Shown: positions 33,036 through 44,024, counted from the stretch's first letter. The stretch: 64,000 nucleotides of DNA from Setophaga petechia (GCA_024362935.1 JANCRA010000066.1:487501-551500); one strand, 5' to 3'. Numbers and translations: made by a program. The notes: a model not told the origin generated them from the sequence alone.

Positions 33036-33330
33036 CTGTGCTGCCCCTGTGTGCCTCTGGGCATGGAGCTCTGCCCGTTCCCCTTGGGGTTTCCTGGGGG
33101 GTGGTTTTGCCTAGAGGAGCAATGCTGAAATGTGGAGTTTTCCCCCAGGATCCCCTCAGCATCCCCAACCATCCCCTGTGCAAGCCCCAGCTGCAGGGTG
33201 GGGCTGGAGGTGCTGTGGGATGGGAGCAGAGCAGGAGGGAAGGCAGAGGAGCTGCAGCATCCCTGAGTGTTCCTGTGCATGGAGAGGAGCAGGGAGAGCA
33301 TACACAGCCTGGAGCAGAGCAAGGAGCAGC
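33036..33330. other. Unassigned non-coding stretch
   Basis: GC-rich, no recognised gene or repeat. Confidence 0.4.
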
Positions 33331-34260
33331 CACCCTGATCCAGGGCACAGATACAGCCCTGCTGGGACTCACCAACCATCCCCAAACCAAACCTAATCCA
33401 GGGCACAGACACAGCTCTGGTGGGACTCACCCAACCTGCTGCCAGGCCACCATCCCCAAAACCAAACCTGATCCAGGGCACAGACACAGCCCTGGTGGGA
33501 CTCACCCAACCTGCTGCCAGGCCACCATCCTGAACCCAAACATGATCCAAGGAGATACAGCCATGGTGGCTCACCCTGCTTGCTGCCAGGCCACCATCCC
33601 CAAAACCAAACCTGATCCAGGGCACAGACACAGCCCTGGTGGCTCACCCTGCCTGCTGCCACACCACCATCCTGAACCCAAACCTGATGCAGGGCACAGA
33701 CACAGCCCTGGTGGCTCACCCTGCCTGCTGCCACACCACCATCCTCCAACCAAACCTGACCCAAGGCACAGACACAGCCCTGGTGGGACTCACCCTGCCT
33801 GCTGCCAGGCCACCATCCCCAACTCAAACCTCATCCAGGGCACAGATAGAGCCCTGGTGGTCCTGGTGGTCCTCACCCAACCTGCTGCCAGGCCACAATC
33901 CCCAACCCAAACCTGATCCAGGGCACAGTCACAGCCCTGGTGGGACTCACCTTACCTGCTGCCAGGCCACCATCCTGAACCCAAACCTGATGCAGGGCAC
34001 AGACACAGCCCTGGTGGTCCTCACCTGCTGCCAGGCCACCATCCCAAACCAAACCTGATCCAGGGCACAGACACAGCCCTGGTGGGACTCACCAACCATC
34101 CCCAAACCAAACCTGATCAAAGGCACAGACACAGCCCTGGTGGCTCACCCTGCCTGCTGCCAGGCCATAATTCTCCAACCCAAACCTCATCCAGGGCACA
34201 GATACAGCCCTGGTGGTCCTCATCTACTGCCAGGCCACCATCCCTGACCCTGGCACAGCT
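33331..34260. repeat. Minisatellite, ~70-75-bp unit, about 12-13 copies
   Basis: Units contain CCAGGGCACAGACACAGCCC, TGGTGGGACTCACC, CTGCTGCCAGGCCACCATCC and CCAAACCTGATC. Some units lack the middle segment, giving shorter variants. Confidence 0.93.
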
Positions 34261-34414
34261 CTGAACAGCACCAGCTCCAGCACAGACCCCTCACCTGCCC
34301 CTCCTGAACCCAAATTTGGTGTGGCAGGCTCTAGATCTGCAGCAGGGACCTCTGAAGGGCGACATCTTTATCTTGACCCCTGGAGTGTCTCCATGGGGGA
34401 AGAGCCAGGATTGC

Positions 34415-34803
34415 AGTGGCACAGCTGGCACAGCTGGCACAGCTGGCACAGCTGGCACAGGGTGTGCACAGCTGGCAGTGCTGCAGGCTGGCACTGGCAC
34501 AGGGAGGACACAGCTGGCAGTGCTGCAGGCTGGCACAGGGTGAGCACAGCTGGCAGTGCTGTAAGCTGGCGCTGGCACAGGGTGGGCACAGCTGGCACAG
34601 GGTGAGCACAGCTGGCAATGCTGTAGACTGGCACTGGCACAGGGTGGGCACAGCTGGCACAGAGTGGGCACAGCTGGCACAGGGTGGGCACAGCTGGCAC
34701 AGGTTGAGCACAGCTGGCAGTGCTGTAGGCTGGCACTGGCACAGGGTGGGTACAGCTGGCACAGGGTGGGCACAGCTGGCAGTGCTGGCACTGGCACAGC
34801 TGG
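34415..34803. repeat. Minisatellite of GCACAGCTGGCACAGGGT-type units
   Basis: About 390 bp of 10-, 20- and ~55-bp units made from CACAGCTGGCA, CAGGGTGGG and GTGCTGTAGGCTGGCA. Both strands are open over 120-220 codons for this reason. Confidence 0.93.
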
Positions 34804-34889
34804 AGAAGCCTGAGCAGCCCCAGCTCTGCTCCCTGCTGCCCTTGCTGGCCTCAGGCAGCCTGGGCATCCCCTGGATGGTGCCTGGAGGG

Positions 34890-35290
34890 GCCCCTGGAAC
34901 ACAGCCCAGACAAGATTAAGAGAATAAAGTGGATTTTTATTAAAGGCCTTCAACAGATACACCCTGGGCAGCCAAAGCCTCCCAGAGGCTGCACCAAATG
35001 GTCACCAGTTTTTCAGACAGATATAAGTTTGTTCCATCCACATATCAGGGGTTAATTCTCCAATTACAGCTTCAATTAATGAAGTCATTTACCCCCAGTT
35101 TGCTCCCCCCAATTCACTTTTATTAATACTTTTTGGGGCCTGAGGCTGTAGGGTGTCCTTGAACCTCAGGCCTGGAGGAATTGTTTTATCTGACCAACAT
35201 GTGAGGACAGTAAAACTCTATATGGAGTACAGAGTTTTGCACTAATGCAGGGCCGGATCTGAAAAATAGAAAAGCTGAAATCCTAAGGCA
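34890..35290 (-). mobile_element. LTR, family G
   Basis: On the minus strand it begins TGCCTTAGGATTTCAGC and carries AAACTTATATCTG and a TTTAATAAAAATCC polyadenylation signal, followed by TCTTGTCTGGGCTG. Matches 22392 and 40727. Confidence 0.75.
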
Positions 35291-35539
35291 TTGAGAGGCT
35301 CCATGCAAGGTGTTAACAGCAGGCTGAGGCCATCCTGGGAGGGGGCTGCACACCCAGCAGGGGTGGCAGTGGCACGGGGGGCTCAGGACAGGCCCCTGGA
35401 GCTGGCATTGAGCAGGAGCAGGGGGGGCAGCAGGGCCCTGCATTGTTCAGGAGAGAAAAGGGAGAAAAGGCAAGAGCTGGGGCTCTGTGTGTAAGTAGGT
35501 CACACACCAGGCTGCAGACAGGCCATGGGCACAGACTGT

Positions 35540-36375
35540 GAATGCAGGAGTGGGAGAGAGGGGAAAGGGGGGGTGGGATGGCTGGGAACGGGCTGGAAGG
35601 GGAGCAGGGCAGCTCACACACAGACAGACAGACAGACCTGCAAGTGTGAGAAAGAGAGGGAAAATGGGGGGTGGGATGGCTGGGAATGGGCAGGAAGGGG
35701 AGCAGGGCAGCTCACAGACACACAGACAGACAGACCTGCAAGTGTGAGAAAGAGAGGGAAAATGGGGGGTGGGATGGCTGGGAATGGGCAGGAAGAGGAG
35801 CAGGGCAGCTCACAGACACACAGACAGACCTGCAGACCTGCAAGTGTGAGAAAGAGAGGGAAAAAGGATGGCTGGGAATGGGCAGGAAGGGGAGCAGGGC
35901 AGCTCACAGACAGACAGACAGACCTGCAAGGGTGAGAAAGAGAGGGAAAAGGGATGGCTGGGAATGGGCAGGAAGGGGAACAGGGCAGCTCACAGACAGA
36001 CAGACCTGCAGACCTGCAAGAGTGAGAAAGAGAGGGAAAAGGGATGGCTGGGAATGGGCAGGAAGGAGAGCAGGGCAGTTCACAGACACACAGACAGACA
36101 GACCTGCAAGAGTGAGAAAGAGAGGGAAAATGGGGGGTGGATGGCTGGGAATGGGCAGGAAGGGGAGCAGGGCAGCTCACAGACACACAGACAGACAGAC
36201 ATGCAAGGGTGAGAAAGAGGGAAAAGGGATGGCTGGGAATGGGCAGGAAGAGAAGCAGGGCAGCTCACAGACAGACAGACAGACCTGCAAGTGTGAGAAA
36301 GAGAGGGAAAAGGGATAGCTGGGAATGGGCAGGAAGGGGAACACGGCAGCTCACAGACAGACAGACAGACAGACC
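35540..36375. repeat. Minisatellite, ~86-100-bp unit, 9 copies
   Basis: GCAGGGCAGCTCACAGACA recurs at about 35605, 35701, 35800, 35893, 35981, 36071, 36167, 36256 and 36341. Each unit has CAGACAGACCTGCAAG, GTGAGAAAGAGAGGGAAAA and GATGGCTGGGAATGGGCAGG. An ACAGACAG microsatellite of variable length inside the unit causes the length variation. Confidence 0.95.
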
Positions 36376-36554
36376 ATGTTCCTGCAAGCCACAGAGGTCT
36401 CTGCAGCAGCAGAGTTCTGCTCCAGTGCTGCCCTTGCAGTGTGGGAGATCAAATCCTGTCCTGACCCCCTTGGCCAGCAGAGCCCAGGGTGGGAGCTGCT
36501 GCCAGCTGGGAGCTGTGCAGGGAGAACAGCCCGGGAGGTTCTGCTGCTCTCACT

Positions 36555-36848
36555 GCAGGGATCTGTGCAGGGAGCACAGCCTGGCATCCTCTGAGCAGGG
36601 AACACAGCCTGGCATCCTCTGTGCAGGGAGCACAGCCTGGCATCCTCTGTGCAGGGAACACAGCCTGGCATCCTTTGCCCCTCACTGTTGGGAGCACAGC
36701 AAGGAGCACAGCCTGGCATCCTCTGCCCTCTCACTGCTGGGATCTGTGCAGGGATCACAGCCTGGCATCCTCTGCTCTCTCACTGCTGGGATCTGTGCAG
36801 GGAGCACAGCCTGGCATCCTCTGAGCTCTCACTGCTGGGATCTGTGCA
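36555..36848. repeat. Minisatellite, GGAGCACAGCCTGGCATCCT-type units
   Basis: Eight or so units: four short (~33 bp, ending CTCTGTGCAGG), then longer ones (~60 bp) with CTCTCACTGCTGGGATCTGT. Confidence 0.92.
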
Positions 36849-37117
36849 GACTTCATCCCCACAGCAGCCAGGAGCCATAAAACCCCTCTGCCACACAGAG
36901 CCACAGCAGGCTCAGCCATCAGTGCTCCAGGGACAAGTGTCCCTCTGTGCTGCAGCCCTTGGGTCCCCATGCCAGGCTGGAGATGTCAGGGTGACCCCAA
37001 GACAGCCCATCATGCTGGGAGGGTATTTTGGGGGTTCCTTCCCACCACATCCCAGAGGGGTGGGGAGTGATCCAACCTGGGGCAGCATCACTGTGTGGGG
37101 TATGACACCTGCACACC
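36849..37117. other. Unassigned non-coding stretch
   Basis: GC-rich segment between two arrays. No gene recognised. Confidence 0.4.
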
Positions 37118-38225
37118 CCATGGACAGCAGGGTCACAGTACAGCTAAAGTCCCCAAGAGCAGGGTCAGAGTAGTCCTCCCTAAAGCCTCATTGACAGCAG
37201 GGTCACACAGAGCTCCCCTAATTCCCCATGGACAGCAGGGTCACACAGAGCTCCCCTAAACCACACTGACAGCAGGGTCACACAGAGCTCCCCTAAACCA
37301 CACTGACAGCAGGATCACACAGAGCTCCCCTAATTCCCCCAGGAGCAGGGTCACACAGAGCTACCCCAAAGCCCCATGGACAGCAGGGTCACAGCAGAGC
37401 TCCCCTATTTCCCCATGGAGAGCAGGGTCACAGCAGACCTTAAAGCCCCCAAGAGCAGGGTCTCACAGAGCTCCCCCAAAGCCCCACTGACAGCAGGATC
37501 AGAGCTGTGTTCCCCTAATTCCCATTGACACCAGGGTCACACAGAGCTCCCCTAATTCCCCCATACAGCAGGGTCACAGCAGAGCTTAAAGCCCCCAAGA
37601 GCAAGGTCAGAGCAGTCCTCACTAAAGCCCCACTGATAGCAGGGTCACACAGAGCTCCCCTAAACCCCACTGACAGCAGGGTCACACAGAGCTCCCCTAA
37701 TTCCCCCATTCAGCTGGGTCACAGCAGAGCTCCCCTAAACCCCACTGACAGCAGGGTCACACCGAGGTCCCCTAAACCCCACTGACAGCAGGGTCACACA
37801 GAGCTCTCCTAATTCCCCCATACAGCAGGGTCACACAGAGCTCCCCTAATTCCCCCATACAGCAGGGTCACAGCAGAGCTCCCCCAAAGCCCCACTGACA
37901 GCAGGGTCACACAGAGGTCCCCTAAACCCCACTGACAGCAGGGTCACACAGAGCTCTCCTAATTCCCCCATACAGCAGGGTCACACAGAGCTCCCCTAAT
38001 TCCCCCATACAGCAGGGTCACAGCAGAGCTCCCCCAAAGCCCCACTGACAGCAGGGTCACACAGAGCTCCCCTAAACCCCACTGACAGCAGGGTCACACA
38101 GAGCTCCACTAAACCCCAATGACAGCAGGGTCATAGCAGAGCTCCCCTAATTCTCCATGGACAGCAGGGTCACACCGAGCTCCCCTAATTCCCCCATACA
38201 GTAGGGTCCCACAGAGCTCCCCTGC
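37118..38225. repeat. Minisatellite, ~37-bp unit, about 30 copies
   Basis: Units: GACAGCAGGGTCACACAGAG, CTCCCCTAA, then ACCCCACT or TTCCCCCATA. Subtypes recur in blocks: 37760-37900 and 37910-38040 are nearly identical runs of four units, a ~148-bp higher-order period. Confidence 0.95.
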
Positions 38226-38895
38226 TCCCCCTCCCCTGCAGCACCTGATGCTCCAGCACATGGTCCATCCCTGCATCCTGCAGCCTGTGGGCTGGGGAAA
38301 CGCTGAGCACAGGCAGAAAATGCCTCCCCAGCCCCCGCGGAGATCAGCTGGTGCCCCCAGGCAGGAGGTGCAATTAACCTTCTCCTGACAAGAATAACTA
38401 CCAGCGCTGTTATCGATCACAAAGGTGGCCAGCCCTCGGCAAGGGTGGGACTGGAGGTGGCCTGGAATGGGAGCAGAGCATGCAGGAGGGAAGGCAGAGG
38501 ATCTGCAGCAGCCCAGCGTGCTCCTGCTGCACGTGGAGTGAGAATCTCACAGCCTGCCATCCTCCCAGCCCAGCCCTGAGTGGCTGCAAAGTGGGCTGAG
38601 AGCCCCCAGACCTGGGGGGAAGCTGGGACAGGAGGATGCATGAGCTGAGACGCATTAAAAGGCAGCAGGAATTAGGGAATGGACAAAAGGAGCCTTGGCA
38701 AAGCTTAAAAACTGAATATGAAATGAGGTAAAGGTGCAAAGATAAGACATGAAAAAAATCCCTGGTGTAATCCACTGCTCCAGCTCGCCAAGGAAAGGTG
38801 AGCTTTGGGTTCCAGGTGTGCCAGGAGCTGTGTGATTGCAGGCTGGGCACCAGGCAGTGACATTTCCTAACTCCAGCCTGCACCTCACATGGATA
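38226..38895. other. Non-coding stretch with an AT-richer island
   Basis: 38365-38430 (GTGCAATTAACCTTC, AACTACCAGCGCTGTTATCG) looks non-repetitive and regulatory-like. The rest is unassigned. Confidence 0.35.
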
Positions 38896-39607
38896 GGAAG
38901 CAGGAACGGCTCCTTTTGGGATAACTCGCTGCTGAAGATTGCAATGCAAGATGTTTTCCATTGCCATCTGCATGGCAGATTACCTTTGTCAAGTGGGCAG
39001 TTTGCCTTATCTCTCTCTCTGAGTGACCACATTCACTCCTCCCTCGGGAGGGGACACCTGCTGATAACAGCTCTGGAATGTCCCTGCATGGCTGATAAGA
39101 GCTACAGCATCCCATTGGGAGATGGGAGCCCAGAGGGAGGAGCCAAGCATTCCTACCTGGATAGAATCTGGAGATTCTGGAACACCAGCACGGCTCCTGC
39201 ACTGCATTGCCCAGAGGAACAGCAGCTGCCTCTTGCCCTGCATCTTCAGAGGCAGAGACTGCACCTTTCTCCAGGATCCCTGCTCCAGCAGAACCAGCCC
39301 TGACCCTGCAGGAGGGCTGAGCCACAATTCCAATGGCACTGCTGCCACCAGCCTGACCCACAGGGTGTCAGCTTGGGCTCTGACTCTGCCACTGTTGGTT
39401 TAGTTCACTGCATTGTTTATTTTATCCTTTTATTTTTTTTTCCTTTCCCTATTAAAGAACTGTTATTTCCTGCTCCCATATATTTGCCTGAGAGCCCCTT
39501 AATTTGAAATTCATAGCAATTTGAAGGGATGGGGAGGGTTTACATTCTCCATTTCAGGGGAGGCTCCTGCCTTCCTTAGCAGACTCCTGGCTTTCCAAAC
39601 CAAGACA
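38896..39607 (-). mobile_element. LTR, family F
   Basis: Minus-strand start TGTCTTGGTTTGGAAAGCC at 39607, then GGGGCTCTCAGGCAAATATA, CTGGAGCAGGGATCCTG and CCAGGTAGGAATGCTTGGCT, the same order as 14112 down to 13461. The distal boundary near 38.9 kb is uncertain. Confidence 0.7.
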
Positions 39608-40049
39608 CTCACACGAACCACGGGATGCTTGCACCCTCTGTGCTCTGCCTGCAGATGGGGTGACCCCAAACCCAGGCTCTGGCCCTGACAAGATCCAGAG
39701 GGATGTGACAGGGACAGGGAGTTGTCCTTTGGCATCCAGCTTAATCACTGTGTAATTATACCAAAGCACTGGTCACCCACTGAGGGACTTCTGCAGGGTG
39801 TGTGGAAAAGCTTTCCCTTTTTTGTAATGGGAACCAAGAGTCTGGAAATTCTCAGGGTAAAAAATATTTCTGGGTTTGGTTAGGAAAATCAGGTTTTGGC
39901 TGCTGGGAAGCTGGGCATGTTCACCATCTTCTGTCCTGACAGCTTTTGTTTGGGGTTTTTCATTTATGCAAGGAAAGGGTTTGGCAGGGAGGGGAGAATC
40001 TGATGGCAATGCAGGGAAAAGGAGAAAAAGAAGATTTCTTCACAAAATT
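39608..40049. other. Unassigned non-coding stretch
   Basis: Mixed composition; no repeat family or exon recognised. Confidence 0.4.
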
Positions 40050-40305
40050 TCAGTGGAAAATAACCAGAGATGTAATTTTTTTTAAAAATTTATTTTTAAT
40101 TTTAATTTTAAATTGCCTGCTTTAAATTGCCTGCATGGAGGGGGTGCAAAGGTCTCCCACCCAGCCTGGGTCAGTGGAAAAAAAACAGAGATGTAATTTT
40201 TTTTTTTTTTTTTTATTCTTATTTTTAATTTTCATTATAAATTGCCTGCTTTAAGCCTGCCTGCTGGAGGGGCTGCCAAGGTCCCCCACCCAGCCCTGGT
40301 GTGCT
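40050..40305. repeat. Two tandem copies of a ~125-bp T-rich unit
   Basis: CAGTGGAAAA, CAGAGATGTAATTTTTTTT, TTATTTTTAATTTT, AATTGCCTGCTTTAA and CCCACCCAGCC recur in the same order in both halves (from about 40050 and 40173), with differing T-run lengths. Confidence 0.85.
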
Positions 40306-40726
40306 GGGGGCTGCTCCTGTGGTCGGGGGATGCTCTGTGCTCCCACCCCTCCCTCCCCCGGGGCCGGGGCCACCGGCAGCTGCTGCCAGCGCTAACCCAG
40401 ATTCCAGGGACGTCTTGCTGCTAAATTGGCAGCGTGTAAGAGACGTGTCACCTGGGTGACAGGGTGTCTGTGCCTGCCGGAGTGTTTGAATACAGGCGCT
40501 GTGTGCTAAATGCTCCCATCATTAAGGCTGAGCTGGAGACACCAGAGCCAGAGTTCCCCGAGGGCTGGGAGGAGGATGGAGGCTGGGTTTGGAGTGCACA
40601 GGGCAGGGAACGGCCCTGCCTGGCCACAGTGGCCAAAGCCCTGCTGTCCCCATGCCCAAATCTTTCTGTCCCCATCCCCAACTCTGCTGTCCCCGTCCCC
40701 AAACCGTGCTGTCCACTGATGCCTTG
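40306..40726. other. Non-coding stretch, possible regulatory island
   Basis: 40390-40530 is non-repetitive with GTCACCTGGGTGAC (imperfect palindrome), TTTGAATACAGGCGC and CCCATCATTAAGGC. CTGTCCCCATCCCC words recur at 40640-40715. Confidence 0.35.
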
Positions 40727-41174
40727 TGTAGGCTGACCTAGAGCAGAGACCAGACTGAGCTAAAGAATAAAGCTGGGATTTATTAAAAGGATCTCCTCAA
40801 TGGATCCACCTTGGCCAGCGCCAGAGCCCAGCCAGGGCTGCACCCAAGATGAACCAAAATGGTCCCAAAATGGACAACCAGTCACAGGGTCTCTCACTTT
40901 GATCAGTTCTGCTCCATTTGCATCTTGCAGTTCATTGTCCCATTCCAGCCCCAGCCCAGGCAGTCCCATCCCGCTTGTTTTTCTCTCTCCAGCCCACATT
41001 GTTTGTGCTCTTGGGCTGAGATTTGGATCATTTGTCCTTGGTCCCCAGCTAGAGCAGGATTTGTTTTGTCTCCCTGCTCTGTGAAGAGACCCCAACATCC
41101 CCTACTATGAAGCCCAGACCAACACACTAAAGCATCACAGAATCTGAAAAATATAAAATGGAAAACCTGAGGCA
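40727..41174 (-). mobile_element. LTR, family G
   Basis: Minus-strand start TGCCTCAGGTTTTCC, polyadenylation-type TTTAATAAATCCC and terminal CAGTCTGGTCTCTG. More divergent than the other two G copies. Confidence 0.7.
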
Positions 41175-41290
41175 TCACCCATCCCCAAACCTGCTATCCC
41201 ATCCCAAACCTGCTATCCCATCCCAAACCCTGCCATCCCTGTCCCCAAACTTGCTGTCCCCAAACCCTGCTGTCCCATCCCAAACCCTCC
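41175..41290. repeat. Minisatellite, CCCAAACCTGCTATCCCAT-type
   Basis: About six 19-20-bp units (CCCAAACC, TGCTATCCCAT or TGCTGTCC). Confidence 0.8.
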
Positions 41291-41666
41291 TGCCTTTGGC
41301 AGCATCTTGCTGGAGTTCCAGCCTCTCCCAGGAGCACATCCTTGCTCTCCTGCCCATCTCCAGTCTCCTGGAGGCTGGTGGCCGTTATCTCCTGCCGAGG
41401 AGCAAAGCAGGCAGCAATTAATGGTGCCTTTTGTTGAGAAATGGCTGAGCAGCCACAGCCCCGGGCTGGAATCAGGGGGTCCCGGGGGATGCAGATGAGG
41501 AGCCAGGTGTCACTGCCACAGATGGGGACGGGAGTGGGGAAGCTGAGGAGACAACCCGAGACAGCCACAAGGGTAACCTGACCCCGGGGACGGCCAGAGG
41601 GAGGCTGGGACAGGGATGGAGAAGCTGCTTCCCCCTGCTGAGCCCCTTGCAGGGCTCTGTCAGAGG

Positions 41667-42020
41667 TGCTGGGACAAAGAGCTGTGTGTCCCCTTTAGAA
41701 ATACTCAGGGAAAAGAGCCATTTCTGACCCAAAAATCCCCACTCTTTTATGTACAACATATGCTTCCATGGGTCTTCAGTGAAACAGGACATGAACCGTA
41801 AGAGATTATCTTCCACAGATTAGGTAGAGGATGCTAATTGATCTTTGGAAATTAAGAAAGACTGTTTCAATGCTTTTCTGGGCCCTTTTGTTGCAATCAA
41901 CTGTAATTCACCACAGGAATAATTCAGAGAGAGTGTGACAAGGCTGCACAGGTAGAGGATGCTGGGACAAAGGGCTGTGTGTCCCCTGTGCCGTGTGACA
42001 AGGCAGAACAGGTAGAGGAC
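41667..42020. repeat. Interrupted minisatellite, ~60-bp unit, left of the mitochondrial insert
   Basis: The unit TGCTGGGACAAAG..CTGTGTGTCCCC, GTGTGACAAGGC, ACAGGTAGAGGA is seen as a part copy at 41667, fragments at 41823-41836 and 41935-41960, and a full copy at 41960-42016. Unrelated sequence of ~125 and ~100 bp separates them. Another copy follows the ND6 insert at 42538-42585. Confidence 0.75.
41697..41934. other. Unidentified inserted blocks between minisatellite fragments
   Basis: Two AT-richer blocks (41697-41822, 41837-41934) have no relation to the surrounding unit and none to bird mtDNA that I recognise. The minus strand is open across both (peptides such as GELQLIATKGPRKALK), but I cannot assign a family. 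Confidence 0.4.
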
Positions 42021-42114
42021 TGTCTGATGGGGCAGAGAGTGCAATGCATAGTTATACATACCCTAAAAGCATGAAGAAAACATGCTGTGTGGGGAAGGAA
42101 GGGCAGAGTTAGGT

Positions 42115-42183
42115 GCTCCTGTAGTTAAATTTTGTAACAATGGTTTTTCAGCCATAGATCTCGGAGAGAGGCCGAGTAGGAAT
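42115..42183 (+). pseudogene. Nuclear copy of mitochondrial tRNA-Glu
   Basis: About 69 bp directly before ND6, as expected on the mitochondrial light strand of birds (tRNA-Glu then ND6). The anticodon loop TTTTTCAG carries TTC. Acceptor halves GCTCCTG and TAGGAAT pair imperfectly, with a C-A mismatch. It is part of the nuclear mitochondrial segment and not expected to act as a tRNA. Confidence 0.75.
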
Positions 42184-42185
42184 TT

Positions 42186-42536
42186 ATGATAGAATTTGTT
42201 TTATTTTTAAGGTTCTGTTTTGTTTTAGGGAGGCTGGTGGTTGCATCTAACCCCTCCCCTTATTATGGGGTGTTGGGGCTGGTTGTAGTGGCAGTTGCAG
42301 GGTGTGGCTGGCTGGTAAACTTGGGGGTTTCCTTTGTGTCTTTGGTGCTTGTTATGGTTTATTTAGGGGGGATGTTGGTAGTGTTTGTTTATTCAGTGTC
42401 GTTGGCAGCAGATCCTTACCCAGAAGCCTGGGCCAACTGGGGTCTTGTTGGTTATGGCCTTGGGATGGGGTTGGTTGTGGTGGTGGGGCTTGTTATGGGG
42501 GATGTGTTGGGGTTACTAGCTGACGAGGGGCAGTGA
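42186..42536 (+). pseudogene. ND6: Nuclear mitochondrial pseudogene of ND6, 3'-truncated
   Basis: Translation shows the avian ND6 signature: an N-terminal hydrophobic helix, [40 protein letters not shown] and [18 protein letters not shown]6 is a membrane subunit of respiratory complex I, normally about 170 residues. Here homology fades after roughly residue 105 and the frame closes at 116. Codons 9 and 16 are AGG, arginine in the nuclear code but a stop in the vertebrate mitochondrial code, and the second codon ATA means Met in mitochondria. It is therefore a nuclear insert (NUMT), not mtDNA. The open nuclear frame is probably chance. Minisatellite units lie on both sides. Confidence 0.93.
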
Positions 42537-42649
42537 ATAGTGCTGGGACAAAGAGTTCTGTCCTCTGTGCAGTGTGACAAGGCTCTTGTGCGTGTCCCAG
42601 CTCCCCAGAGAACATTCCAGGCACTGACCCACACTGCAGGACAGCTCAT
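42537..42649. repeat. Minisatellite unit to the right of the mitochondrial insert
   Basis: GTGCTGGGACAAAGAG, CTGTCC, CTGTGCAGTGTGACAAGGC repeats the unit seen at 41960-42000 directly after the ND6 homology ends. Confidence 0.75.
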
Positions 42650-42776
42650 CTGCAGGGGGACAGGGGGACAGAGGGACAGAGGGACAGGAGGACAGGGAGA
42701 CAGGGAGACAGGAGGACAGGGGGACAGGAGAACAAGGGGACAGAGGAACAGGAGGACAGGGAGACATGGGGACAGG
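42650..42776. repeat. Short minisatellite, GGGGACAGAGGGACAGGA-type
   Basis: About 125 bp of 9-bp-based units GGGACAGAG, GGACAGGAG, GGGAGACAG. Confidence 0.92.
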
Positions 42777-42919
42777 CTGCGCCCCTCCAAGTGAGCAGGA
42801 GCCCCAGGCTGCAGCAGCACCACCACAGCACGTCACCTCTGCTTCCAGGGACAGTCCCAGGCTCAGCAGAGAGGGACAAGAGGCCACGTCCTTGTGGTGG
42901 CTCCAGCCACGCTGTGCTG

Positions 42920-43420
42920 GCACTGGTGAGGACACACCTCCAGTCATGGGGTCAGTTCTGGGCCACTCGGTTCAGGAAGGACTTGGAGGGGCTGGAGCTG
43001 TCCAGGGCAGGGAATGGAGTTGGGAAGGGGCTGGAGAATTCCTGAGGGAGCTGGGAAGGGGCTGAGCCTGGAGCAAAGGAGGCTCAGGGGGCCCTTGTGG
43101 CTCTGCACAGCTCCTGGCAGGAGGGCACAGCCGGGGGGGTCGGGCTGTGCTCCAGGGAACAGGGACAGGAGCAGAGGGAACGGCCTCAGGCTGGGCCAGA
43201 CAAGTCTCAGGTTGGATATTAGGGAAATTTCTTCACTCAAAGAGTGGTCAAGCCCTGACACAGCTGCCCAGGGCAGTGGAGAAGTCATCACCCCTGCTAG
43301 GGCTCAATAAACAAGTAGACATGGCACAGGTGATATGGTTCAGTGACTGTACTGGGATTCACATGAAGGTTGACTTGGTGAGCTCAGAGGTCTTTCCCAG
43401 CCCTGAGATTCTGTGATTCT
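42920..43420 (+). mobile_element. CR1 LINE 3' fragment, ~500 bp
   Basis: CACACCTCCAGTCATGGGGT, GGAAGGACTTGGAGGGGCTG, CAGGTTGGATATTAGGGAAA and a TGAGATTCTGTGATTCT tail are standard avian CR1 ORF2 and 3' UTR landmarks. The longest CR1 piece in the window; 5'-truncated, with small indels. Confidence 0.88.
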
Positions 43421-43812
43421 TCTGCAGCTGGCAAACATCAGCCAGGTCCTGGGTCTGCTTCCTCTGCAGCTGAGCCCTGGCATCTGCCAGCCCTGCTCCA
43501 GGCTGCAGCTGGAGGGGACAGACCCAGCCCGAGGCTCAGGGATGTGTATTCTGCTCATTGCTCACAAATACTAATGGCCCAGAGTTATTAATATTGCCAC
43601 TGTAGTCATATCTGGGTAATTACTGCCATTAACCACCAGCAGAACTATTGAGTTCCCCTAATCAGTGCATTATAATAATTGGGACCAAGTGTTTTATAGA
43701 TCCAGACGTTAATTCCTTCCTAGCACCTCTCCCTCCCCTGGAGCTGCTCCTCCCTGCTCAGCTCTACCAGCCTGAGGCCACTCCCTGTGTCCAGCTGCTG
43801 GGACACCCTGTG
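43421..43812. other. AT-rich non-repetitive island
   Basis: 43555-43735 (ATGGCCCAGAGTTATTAATA, GGGTAATTACTGCCATTAAC, CCCCTAATCAGTGC) has clustered homeodomain-type cores and no repeat identity. Candidate regulatory element. Confidence 0.4.
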
Positions 43813-43814
43813 GT

Positions 43815-43942
43815 CAGCCAGGATGACCCATGCCTTGGGATGTCCCAGATGACCCATGCCTTGGGATGTCCCATGCCTTGGGATGTCCCAGATAACCCAT
43901 GCCTTGGGATGTCCCATGCCTTGGGATGTCCCATGCTCCATC
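43815..43942. repeat. Minisatellite, CCATGCCTTGGGATGTCC-type
   Basis: Six units of 18 or 28 bp, alternating CCATGCCTTGGGATGTCC with and without CAGATGACC. Confidence 0.92.
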
Positions 43943-44024
43943 CTGTGGGAAATCATGGCTGTAGGAATTTTGGGTGTCCAGGCTGTGGAGGTGGAGGTGG
44001 GACCCCAAGAAGGGCTTGAAGAAG

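Noticed and set aside
42186..42536. A functional ND6 gene
   Set aside because: AGG codons, truncation and nuclear repeat flanks show a nuclear pseudogene.
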